Shown: positions 18,388 to 24,963 of the stretch, one piece after another
Layout: each line of letters begins with the position of its first letter
Numbering within the stretch: the stretch's first letter is position 1
Assembly: GCF_000265405.1 (NCBI RefSeq)
Contig: NC_018010.1
Location: 3,927,501-3,991,500 of the forward strand
DNA: 64,000 bases
DNA from: Belliella baltica DSM 15883
GTDB taxonomy: Bacteria > Bacteroidota > Bacteroidia > Cytophagales > Cyclobacteriaceae
Direction: 5' to 3'
Program-made: the position numbers and the translations under genes
Notes under the pieces: generated by a model
Database searches by the model: none
What the model saw: the letters and a program-made list of their open reading frames with translations, nothing else
What the model was told of the DNA's origin: nothing

Positions 18388-18717
18388 TTAGCTTGCATTG
18401 GAAACAGACTTAAGATGTCTTTCATACAGCGCTTTAAGTTTCATAAAGCTATCCTTTGCTAATGGGTAAAGTTCTTCTCCTTCATAGGTGATTGGAATCA
18501 TAAGAACTTTCAATCCATCTTCATAATAGGTTTGATAAATTTCATCAATCAAAACATTCTCTTTCTCCTCTATTCCTAACAAGGATATCACAATATCTAG
18601 AATACCCAAAAAATGATTGCTGTCATTATCAAAACCTAGTTTTTGGATTCCAAGAAGCAACTGTAAGTGTTTGAAATCCTGTTGAATCAATTTGATGATC
18701 AATTCTTCCTTTTCCAT
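18388..18717 (-). CDS. Small unknown protein (intact copy of a duplicated gene)
   Basis: This protein of about 109 residues starts at the ATG at 18715-18717 (MEKEELIIKLIQQDFKHL). The frame is open a further 36 codons upstream. However, the duplicated copy at 22997 has no extension beyond the same Met, so I chose this start. The protein reads as helical, with an LGILDIVISLLGI block near residue 40. I do not recognise a family. It is transcribed toward the HEPN gene and divergently from the XRE regulator at 18930, so the XRE protein may control both. Confidence 0.6.
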   Translation of the reverse strand: MEKEELIIKLIQQDFKHLQLLLGIQKLGFDNDSNHFLGILDIVISLLGIEEKENVLIDEIYQTYYEDGLKVLMIPITYEGEELYPLAKDSFMKLKALYERHLKSVSNAS

Positions 18718-19337
18718 GGTAAGTGAATTCAAAAGATAAATGCATACCTTCCTGACTTTCAGGTCTGATGCAAATTCAGCAATGAGTTGGGAATATGGTA
18801 TTCTGTAGGGGGATAAATTATTCAAATCAGCTAAAATCCTGTCTTCACACTAAACTTCTGATGGTAGATCAACAGAATTTTGCTAAATTGTGTATAGTTT
18901 TAATATCAGATCAATTTTTAAACAAACCCATGCAAAAGAATATTCATCAAGGCAGAAATGTCAAACGCTTTAGAGAGATGCTTGGAATCAAGCAAGAAGT
19001 CCTTGCCTACGAACTCGGCGAAGATTGGTCTCAAAAGAAAATCTCTTTGCTTGAACAGCGAGAGATCATTGAAGAGGATATTTTAAAGCAGGTTTCAGAA
19101 ATCCTTAAAATTCCGGTAGAGGCCATTCAGAACTTTGATGAAGAACAGGCGGTGAATATTATTGCAAATACTTTTGATAATGGTTCGGTTGGATTTCAGA
19201 GAAATGATTCATGTACTTTCCATCCAATCGACAAGATAATTCAGCTTCATGAGGAGAAGATTGCTTTGTATGAACGGATGTTGAAGGAGAAGGAAGAGAT
19301 GATGGCGAGGTTGGAGAAGATGATAGAGAGGTTATAG
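18563..19337. repeat. Segmental duplication, copy 1
   Basis: About 775 bp here closely match 22843-23605, with a constant offset of 4280 nt through the divergent promoter region and the start of the XRE gene. A net 12-nt length difference falls within the variable middle of the XRE gene. Substitutions are scattered, so the duplication is not very recent. Confidence 0.85.
18930..19337 (+). CDS. XRE-type helix-turn-helix regulator with C-terminal coiled coil (copy 1)
   Basis: This protein of about 135 residues starts at the ATG at 18930 (MQKNIHQGRNVKRFREMLGI). An upstream in-frame Met exists at 18795, but it lies inside the divergent promoter region and gives an unlikely Cys/His-rich extension. 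Residues 8-65 form an HTH (GIKQEVLAYELGEDWSQKKI). The last 30 residues form a coiled coil (EEKIALYERMLKEKEEMMAR). It probably represses its own and the divergent promoter. A paralogue lies at 23210. Confidence 0.8.
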   Translation: MQKNIHQGRNVKRFREMLGIKQEVLAYELGEDWSQKKISLLEQREIIEEDILKQVSEILKIPVEAIQNFDEEQAVNIIANTFDNGSVGFQRNDSCTFHPIDKIIQLHEEKIALYERMLKEKEEMMARLEKMIERL

Positions 19338-19439
19338 TAATGAGTAATTTTATCTTCACTCACAATAGAATTTTGAAACTAACATAATTTGTGTTTTCAT
19401 GACATTGTAAGAATGCTTAGACTAAGACATTTTAAATAT

Positions 19440-19459
19440 ATTTTACTTTTAAGTAAAAT
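19440..19459. promoter_or_regulatory. Operator-like inverted repeat at the TAC-1 promoter
   Basis: ATTTTACTT (19440-19448) and AAGTAAAAT (19451-19459) form a perfect 9-bp inverted repeat around TT. It sits immediately upstream of a TAnnTTTG -7 box and 24 nt before the toxin start codon, the expected place for an antitoxin operator. Confidence 0.6.
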
Positions 19460-19463
19460 TCTT

Positions 19464-19471
19464 TAACTTTG
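19464..19471 (+). promoter_or_regulatory. Bacteroidetes -7 promoter element of the TAC-1 operon
   Basis: TAACTTTG matches TAnnTTTG, 12 nt before the toxin ATG at 19484. The -33 region would fall inside the inverted repeat, so binding there would block transcription. Confidence 0.55.
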
Positions 19472-19483
19472 TAATCTTTTAGA

Positions 19484-19978
19484 ATGAATTTTGAGATATT
19501 AAAAATTGATGAATTATGTGGAGGAAAAGCTTCGTTCTATTCAATTTTGATAGAAGGAGAAACTTTATCATTGTTTGAAAAGTTTCTTCAAGAGAATCAA
19601 AATTCATCTAAAAGTGAAATTAATAACATTCTACAAAGACTAAATACCATTGCTAATAAGACAGGTGCAAGAGAATCATTTTTTAAGACAAAAGAAGGGC
19701 ATCCCGGTGATGGTATTTGTGCATTGTATGATCAACCTAAGAGTAAATTACGTTTATATTGTATCAGGTATGGGCAAGAGTTGATTATACTTGGAGGTGG
19801 AGGTCCAAAACCCAAAACAATCAGAGCTCTTCAGGAAGACGAAAAATTGACCAATGAGAATTACTTATTAAGAGAAATTTCCAAAAGAATAATGGAAGCC
19901 TTGAAGGACAAGGACCTTCAGTTCAGTAAAGATTTTCTGGATTTTGAAGGAAATCTAAACTTCGACGACATCAAATAA
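19484..19978 (+). CDS. RelE/HigB-like toxin of a toxin-antitoxin-chaperone operon (TAC-1)
   Basis: This 164-residue protein is the first gene of a three-gene operon. The central block (FKTKEGHPGDGICALY, then LRLYCIRYGQELIILGGGGPK) has the beta-sheet core and R-rich strand order of RelE/HigB-like mRNA interferase toxins. It is longer than a minimal RelE, with a helical C-terminus. The assignment rests on this pattern plus context: an XRE antitoxin 3 nt downstream and then a SecB-like gene, as in mycobacterial HigB-HigA-SecB modules. Catalytic residues cannot be assigned with confidence. Confidence 0.65.
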   Translation: MNFEILKIDELCGGKASFYSILIEGETLSLFEKFLQENQNSSKSEINNILQRLNTIANKTGARESFFKTKEGHPGDGICALYDQPKSKLRLYCIRYGQELIILGGGGPKPKTIRALQEDEKLTNENYLLREISKRIMEALKDKDLQFSKDFLDFEGNLNFDDIK

Positions 19979-19981
19979 ACC

Positions 19982-20395
19982 ATGAAAAAACTAAATAGTC
20001 CAATAATAAATTCTCTTTTAAATGATATTGATCCTCTTGATCAAGAAAAAACTGATGCTAAAATGGAATTGGCTGCAAAAATCGGCAGAGCAATGGAAGC
20101 AAAAAAGTGGAAGAAAAAAGATCTGCTCAAAGCCGTCGGCAAAGACAATCCATCTATTATCACTAAATGGCTGTCAGGAACTCATAATTTCACCGTGGAG
20201 ACTTTGATTGATCTAGAAAAGGTATTGGATATTAGACTAATCGATAGAGAAATCAATAAGTCAACACTAGTAGAATACAGAATAACCATAAGTTCAGAAA
20301 CTGCCGATTCGGAACCTTTCAGCTATATCAATGATATTCTAAATTCTACCAAAATAGGAAGGTCCAAAAAACTTTCAGACTTACAGGTTAATTAA
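19982..20395 (+). CDS. XRE-family antitoxin (HigA-like) of TAC-1
   Basis: This 137-residue DNA-binding protein has an HTH at about residues 30-75 (AAKIGRAMEAKKWKKKDLLK, then NPSIITKWLSGTHNFTVETL). The C-terminal 40 residues are polar and little structured. In TAC systems this tail is the chaperone-addiction segment that SecB-like proteins bind. The presence of such a segment here is inference. The gene starts 3 nt after the toxin stop and probably represses the operon through the inverted repeat at 19440-19459. Confidence 0.75.
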   Translation: MKKLNSPIINSLLNDIDPLDQEKTDAKMELAAKIGRAMEAKKWKKKDLLKAVGKDNPSIITKWLSGTHNFTVETLIDLEKVLDIRLIDREINKSTLVEYRITISSETADSEPFSYINDILNSTKIGRSKKLSDLQVN

Positions 20396-20404
20396 TCATT
20401 CCCT

Positions 20405-20839
20405 ATGAATCCCAAAAAAGCAATAGATATAAAGTTCCAGATTAAAGGAATGGAATTATTGGAGTCAAAATTAAGTGAACCAAAGCAACCGCTGCCACCT
20501 AATTCATTTTTCCAATTTGATCTTAAAATTGAGCACAGGCTAAATCTCGAAAAGAAACTTCTAATAGTAATCTGTGAAGTAAGCATATTAAATGAAACAA
20601 AAACCACAATATTTGGTCAATTAAAAGGAAGTTGCATTTACTGGTTAGAAAACATGAATGATTACTCAGTCAATAAAGATGAGTTAAGCTTACCTGAAGA
20701 ATTTATTGTTACCTTGAATTCTATAACGATATCATCCATAAGAGGTTTGATGTTTTCTTATTTTCGAGGAACCTTCTTACATCAGGCTATTTTGCCAGTG
20801 ATAGATCCAAAGATGATGGAGAGTAATAAAAATAAGTAA
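20405..20839 (+). CDS. SecB-like chaperone of TAC-1
   Basis: This 144-residue protein has the SecB layout. The N-terminal strand IDIKFQIKGMELLESKL corresponds to FQIQRIYTKDISFE of E. coli SecB. A long beta hairpin region follows (FQFDLKIEHRLNLEKKLLIV). The C-terminal helix with ISSIRGLMFSYFRGTFLHQ and LPVIDPKMM matches the ARECI...RGTFPQLNLAPVNF region. The gene starts 9 nt after the antitoxin gene. In known TAC modules the chaperone stabilises the antitoxin and so neutralises the toxin. A generic export role is less likely given the operon context. Confidence 0.7.
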   Translation: MNPKKAIDIKFQIKGMELLESKLSEPKQPLPPNSFFQFDLKIEHRLNLEKKLLIVICEVSILNETKTTIFGQLKGSCIYWLENMNDYSVNKDELSLPEEFIVTLNSITISSIRGLMFSYFRGTFLHQAILPVIDPKMMESNKNK

Positions 20840-20850
20840 CTCTCCATTTT
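20816..20850 (+). terminator. Terminator hairpin overlapping the TAC-1 stop codon
   Basis: ATGGAGAGT (20816-20824) pairs with ACTCTCCAT (20839-20847), followed by a short TTTTG tract. The stop codon of the SecB-like gene lies at the loop/3' arm boundary. Confidence 0.55.
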
Positions 20851-21027
20851 GTATAGAATCACTTTAAATCAAGCGTCACAGCCCTTATAGATTGTTTTTG
20901 GCAACGAATGAATTATGATCTACATTTGATTGATAAGTCATCGCTATAAAGTCAATATATGGTCACTTCTACAAGCTCAGCTCAAGTTCGAGGACATATT
21001 ATTTTTTAAAAAAGTGTCAAATAAAAA

Positions 21028-22191
21028 TCAGGATAGTTTAATTCGAATAAAACCTAATTCATCATCCACATTTATAAACATCCAAATTGCTCCATCTCTA
21101 ATAAAATATTTGGGGATTCCTGTTCTATTGAGTTCTGGAATTTCCTGATCTCCGAGATGGTTGAAATTTTTATCAAAAATTGAAATATATAGCATGCTGT
21201 GGTCGATTTCTGGCAGTAAGTATCCTTCCCTTTCTACTTCTCCGTATTGAATTGAGGCAGCTAAACGCACATAGTGTCTATTTTTAGTATCAAAAACAAT
21301 TGGACCATAGACAACTTGACTCCGATAATTTCTGAGTGCCTTTTTTCGATCTTCCATTGAGTTTACCAAATCTCCTTCTGTAGTAGGGATTACTTTCGAT
21401 AGGAGAAAAGGAGAGTCATAATTGATGGCAATCAGAGAGTCCTTTTCTGGATACAAAACATAAAAATCATTGGCAAATTCATGGGAAACGATAACTTGGG
21501 CATTTATACTTTTGATGTAAACCATTGGGTCCCATTTGTTAAAGTTTTTTAAGTCACCTAAAGTATAGTTTAAATAGTGTTCTTGGGGGTCGATATTGTA
21601 AGATTGAATGGAGTCACTTGAGCTCTTGAGGCGTCGAAGGGATATTGAGTTGGCAAAATCATGGACGACAACAGCGAAGACTTGATGGTGAAAGTTCGGG
21701 TTTACCACCTGGAAAAATACTCGCTCCTCTTCTAATATCCCTCCCCTTTCTTTAGTTACAGAATACCAATCAAATCTATGTTCCAATTCTCCTTTGAGGT
21801 TATAGATTCCAGCACGTTCTCCTCCTAGAAAGAGCTGTTGATCGGACACTGCTTGAAGGTCAGAGGTCCAAAACCCAGTTCCATTTGGACCTTCTTGCTC
21901 GTATTGGATAGTTTTTTCGAGTAATAAGTTTTTGAGGTTGATGTGTTCGACCTGATTGGTTCTATCGTTGAGATTATACAGCATCCCGTCATACTCAGAA
22001 TAATCAGAAGTATACAATTGGCGTTGCAAAAACAGAATTTCATCCTTGGAATCTATCAGTACTGTGTCTATAGCATAGGACAGCTGTGTTTCAATGTATG
22101 AATCTGTATTGCTTGTACATGAAAAAATTAGTGGTTGTACTATAAAAAACACAAAGGATAAGGATTTGATTGCTTGTTTGTATATCTGCAT
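21028..22191 (-). CDS. DUF4221 family lipoprotein
   Basis: This 387-residue protein has a lipoprotein signal (about 25 residues, lipobox IFSC with Cys25). The beta-propeller-like body contains family-type blocks such as YNLNDRTNQVEHINL and the C-terminal RTGIPKYFIRDGAIWMFINV. DUF4221 proteins are found almost only in Bacteroidetes and resemble 6-bladed propellers related to the BF3243 family; the function is unknown. It sits alone between the TAC-1 operon and a region of broken genes. Confidence 0.8.
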   Translation of the reverse strand: MQIYKQAIKSLSFVFFIVQPLIFSCTSNTDSYIETQLSYAIDTVLIDSKDEILFLQRQLYTSDYSEYDGMLYNLNDRTNQVEHINLKNLLLEKTIQYEQEGPNGTGFWTSDLQAVSDQQLFLGGERAGIYNLKGELEHRFDWYSVTKERGGILEEERVFFQVVNPNFHHQVFAVVVHDFANSISLRRLKSSSDSIQSYNIDPQEHYLNYTLGDLKNFNKWDPMVYIKSINAQVIVSHEFANDFYVLYPEKDSLIAINYDSPFLLSKVIPTTEGDLVNSMEDRKKALRNYRSQVVYGPIVFDTKNRHYVRLAASIQYGEVEREGYLLPEIDHSMLYISIFDKNFNHLGDQEIPELNRTGIPKYFIRDGAIWMFINVDDELGFIRIKLS

Positions 22192-22272
22192 GCACTAAAG
22201 TTATAAAAATTAAAATGAAGAGAAAGGATGCTTAACTAATATTAACAGTGGTAACGTTTATTTAAGCTTTTA

Positions 22273-22375
22273 TAGGCGATCTTCAATTTCTTTCCTAAGC
22301 TTCTCTGTAGCATCATACATTTTATTTAAAGTCATCAGCGCTTTGAGTGATTTTGATTGATAAAAGATATTAAAT
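22273..22375 (-). pseudogene. Short C-terminal-like remnant
   Basis: A frame of about 33 codons without a good start reads FYQSKSLKALMTLNKMY and ends RKEIEDRL before a stop at 22273. It looks like the helical C-terminus of a lost gene. I cannot name the family. Confidence 0.25.
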
Positions 22376-22395
22376 CGTTATGCGAGAAAAACAGC

Positions 22396-22599
22396 ATGGC
22401 ATATCTGACCACTTTGGATATCCTTTTTGTTGTGATTGCGAAGAAAAGGATCACAAATGAAGAAGCTTTTGCGCTGATCAAAAAATTTACTGAAAACAAA
22501 GAAAGTCACCTTTGCTGCTCTTCAATTGAAGAACATAAGTATAAGCATTTTGGTCCAGCGCATCCAAAACACGTAAAGCTGCCTTTGCAGCATTCTTAA
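22396..22599 (+). pseudogene. Possible remnant of a PIN-type (DUF3368-like) toxin
   Basis: The fragment starting MAYLTTLDILFVVIAKKR and continuing ITNEEAFALIKKFTEN resembles the C-terminal helices of DUF3368/VapC-like PIN proteins. All catalytic acidic regions upstream are missing. After about residue 40 the frame runs into sequence antisense to another remnant, so this is at most a fragment. Confidence 0.3.
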
Positions 22600-22699
22600 G
22601 TCTGGATTTATTTGCTTTACGAAATTCTACTTTTTCTCTCCATCGAGAAACGGGATTTTCGGAAGCTAGTGCTTTGATTTTTTCTTCAGTCTTATTCAT
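22487..22699 (-). pseudogene. Truncated antitoxin-like gene (N-terminal half of an XRE-type protein)
   Basis: A 70-codon frame starts EEKIKALASENPVSRWREKV and continues FRKANKSRLKNAAKAALRVL, the typical N-terminal helical segment that precedes an HTH in a group of Bacteroidetes antitoxins. The HTH expected after ALRVLDALDQN is absent and replaced by unrelated residues before the stop. I take this as a decayed gene. Its ATG overlaps the stop of the truncated gene upstream (22692-22699). Confidence 0.4.
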
Positions 22700-22997
22700 C
22701 TTTGTCAGGGTCTAGGTAAACAAATTTCAATACTTGGAATTCAGTAATAACAAAGCATGTCCCGTAGCAGATAGCATATATACATAAAAAAGAATTGCTT
22801 TGTATTCCATAAGCTTTGAGTGCTTGTAAAGGATATTCCTCTTCCTCCTCTATTCCTAATAAGGATATAACAATATCTAGAATACCTAAAAAATGATTGC
22901 TGTCATTATCAAAACCTAGTTTTTGGATTCCAAGAAGCAACTGTAAGTGTTTGAAATCCTGTTGAATCAATTTGATGATCAATTCTTCCTTTTCCAT
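22692..22997 (-). pseudogene. Chimeric/truncated copy of the duplicated small unknown gene
   Basis: The first 52 or so residues are the same as the intact gene at 18388-18717 (MEKEELIIKLIQQDFKHL through LLGIEE). The rest is unrelated (EYPLQALKAYGIQSNSF onward). The duplication border therefore falls inside this gene at about 22843, and the tail comes from whatever sequence lay there. It may still be translated, but is probably not functional. Confidence 0.55.
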
Positions 22998-23605
22998 AGT
23001 AAGTTAATTCATAGGATAAATGCATACATTCCTGACCTTCAGGGCTGATGCAAATTCAGCAAGGAATTGGGAATATGGTATTCTGTAGAGGGATAAATTA
23101 TTCAAATCAGCTAAAATCCTGTCTTCACACTAAACTTCTGATGGTAGATCAACAGAATTTTACTAAATTGTGTATAGTTTTAAAATCAGATCAATTTTTA
23201 AAGAAACCCATGCAAAAGAATATTCATCAAGGCAGAAATGTCAAACGCTTTAGAGAGATGCTAGGTATCAAGCAGGAAGTCCTTGCCTACGAACTCGGCG
23301 AAGATTGGTCTCAAAAGAAAATCTCTTTGCTTGAACAACGAGAGATCATTGAAGAGGATATTTTGAAGCAAGTTTCAGAAATCCTTAGAATTCCGGTAGA
23401 GGCCATTCAGAATTTTGATGAAGAACAAGCAATAACTGTTATTTCAAGTACTTTTAATGATAACTCTGCAGTAGTAAACAATAACCCTACTTTTCATCCA
23501 ATCGACAAGCTAATTCAGCTCCACGAGGAAAAGATTGCTTTGTATGAGCGGATGTTGAAGGAGAAAGATGAGATGATGGCTAAGTTGGAGAGGTTGATAA
23601 AATAG
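22843..23605. repeat. Segmental duplication, copy 2
   Basis: This copy corresponds to 18563-19337. It holds the 5' half of the small unknown gene, the shared divergent promoter region and the whole XRE gene. Confidence 0.85.
23210..23605 (+). CDS. XRE-type helix-turn-helix regulator with C-terminal coiled coil (copy 2)
   Basis: This 131-residue paralogue of the protein at 18930 is nearly identical across the HTH (GRNVKRFREMLGIKQEVLAY). It differs in the linker after NFDEEQA, and the coiled coil is conserved (EEKIALYERMLKEKDEMMAK). The start at 23210 is supported by identical context in both copies. The membrane protein gene 11 nt downstream may be co-transcribed. With its divergent partner broken, this copy may now serve only that gene or titrate the same operators. 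Confidence 0.78.
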   Translation: MQKNIHQGRNVKRFREMLGIKQEVLAYELGEDWSQKKISLLEQREIIEEDILKQVSEILRIPVEAIQNFDEEQAITVISSTFNDNSAVVNNNPTFHPIDKLIQLHEEKIALYERMLKEKDEMMAKLERLIK

Positions 23606-23616
23606 GAAGTGGAGAG

Positions 23617-24111
23617 GTGAAAGCTAAAAAAATGTCTAAGAAGGAAAGATTGGTTGAGTATAAAAATAAGCTTGCCGATCATTTAATAGCTTCAAAAGAA
23701 AATAAGCTTTATGCTTTAAAGCGGCTAGACATCATGATTGTTGCCCTTTCGAGTGGGGGCATTTATTTGGGAATTGAACTTATAAAATTACCCTATGAAA
23801 TTTTACCCAAATCATTATTTGTAATACCCCCACTGATTTTTTCTTTAGCAATCATTGCCAATATAATTTCCCAATGGACTGGTTATAAGGCTAATACCTA
23901 TGAATCAGAGTGGATTGACTTAGAATTAGAAAGATGTAGATCAAAAAAAAGAAAAAAATTAAATAAGGAGTTTCAAAGTAAACTTGATTGTAAGGTTCAA
24001 CATTTCAACAAAGTAACCTCTTTTTTTAATGGATCATCTTCTATTCTGTTGATTTTTGGGATAGTATTTTTAGGAATAATAGTATTCCTACTTTTTTGGT
24101 CTTGGGTTTGA
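23617..24111 (+). CDS. Small membrane protein, unknown
   Basis: This 164-residue protein has three hydrophobic segments: near residues 40-60 (MIVALSSGGIYLGIELI), 65-88 (LFVIPPLIFSLAIIANII) and 140-164 (SSSILLIFGIVFLGIIVFLL). A charged region separates the last two (RCRSKKRKKLNKEF). I do not recognise the family. A second Met at codon 6 (MSKKERL) could be the real start. It follows the XRE copy by 11 nt; small membrane proteins next to regulators in such islands are often effectors, but that is inference. Confidence 0.6.
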   Translation: MKAKKMSKKERLVEYKNKLADHLIASKENKLYALKRLDIMIVALSSGGIYLGIELIKLPYEILPKSLFVIPPLIFSLAIIANIISQWTGYKANTYESEWIDLELERCRSKKRKKLNKEFQSKLDCKVQHFNKVTSFFNGSSSILLIFGIVFLGIIVFLLFWSWV

Positions 24112-24216
24112 TCCAATACCTTTTTCTTCTGTAAGAGGTCTGGGTCTGTCTGGTCGTGGTTCATTAGATGGCTTTGGCTTAGGGGTTTCTTGATGTTTTT
24201 TGCTCATTTTATTCAT
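24088..24216 (-). CDS. Very small proline/lysine-rich protein (42 aa)
   Basis: A complete 43-codon frame reads MNKMSKKHQETPKPKPSNEP and ends NPRPKK. An alternative start lies at codon 4. Its 3' end overlaps, antisense, the last 24 nt of the membrane protein gene. The composition is highly biased (Pro, Lys, Arg, Glu). I cannot tell whether it is translated. Confidence 0.35.
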   Translation of the reverse strand: MNKMSKKHQETPKPKPSNEPRPDRPRPLTEEKGIGSNPRPKK

Positions 24217-24270
24217 CGTTTTTTTATATTCTTCTAAATTTAGTTATTAATTATTAATTGAAAAATAATA

Positions 24271-24963
24271 CTATCTCCTCAAATTCCTATTCAACTCCTC
24301 TACCAATTCAAAAACCATGGTTACAGGGTTTTGCTTGTGGTAGGCTACATCCTTTTTGTTCTCAAAAAGACGCTTCGCTCTCTCAATTGCTTCTGCTTGT
24401 GAAGATCCATCTAATTCATTTAAGATGGAATATATTTTTCGACAAAAAGCATATGCTTTTCCTTCATCTACATAATTGAGTCCAAATTTCTTCCCCAAAG
24501 CTTCATAGTAGAAGGTTCTAAGATGTTCAGCATCTGTATATTCGAAATGAAGGTAAAACCACAACTCAAATGCGTCATTCGAGTAAGCTACTTTAAACCC
24601 TAAACTCTCAGCTTTCACGATGGCATTGTCATAATCGCTAAACTCTTTTTCACCTCTATTGACATCCATATCAAAAACACACCAAATCTCATCCCTCTTT
24701 TCTTCGGATTGGATCATTTCAGTTGTCTCTACGAGTTTAAGTTTGGTCTGCCCTTGGAGATTTACCACATCTACCCGAACACCTAAAACAGGAAAGGCAT
24801 CAAAATACAACTTCTCTGTTTGTCCTTCGCAGACAATCAGAATAGTCTTGTTCATTGGTATAGATTCTACCTTGTATTCTGTGGGTTTGGACTTTCTATT
24901 CCAAGCCTTTTTTTCATCAGTGATTTTGATAGCTTTTGTCTTCTTCGGCATAATCAAAATCAT
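24271..24963 (-). CDS. RloB-like protein (TOPRIM-like; partner of AAA15 ATPase, AbiL/RloAB type)
   Basis: This protein of about 226-230 residues has RloB family features. An N-terminal basic segment is followed by ILIVCEGQTEKLYFDAF with the conserved Glu (about residues 42-58). Then come WCVFDMDVNRGEKEF with an acidic cluster (about 113-127) and VAYSNDAFELWFYLHFE. These acidic motifs resemble a TOPRIM-type nuclease core. The likely start is the internal Met of MPKKTKAIK (24951). It overlaps the upstream ATPase gene by 35-47 nt, which is expected for a two-component AbiLi/AbiLii or RloA/RloB phage-defence pair. Confidence 0.82.
   Translation of the reverse strand: MILIMPKKTKAIKITDEKKAWNRKSKPTEYKVESIPMNKTILIVCEGQTEKLYFDAFPVLGVRVDVVNLQGQTKLKLVETTEMIQSEEKRDEIWCVFDMDVNRGEKEFSDYDNAIVKAESLGFKVAYSNDAFELWFYLHFEYTDAEHLRTFYYEALGKKFGLNYVDEGKAYAFCRKIYSILNELDGSSQAEAIERAKRLFENKKDVAYHKQNPVTMVFELVEELNRNLRR

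Noticed and set aside
18795..18929. Upstream extension of the XRE gene (start at 18795)
   Set aside because: It lies within the divergent promoter region, and the extension is Cys/His-rich and unlike family members; the ATG at 18930 fits.
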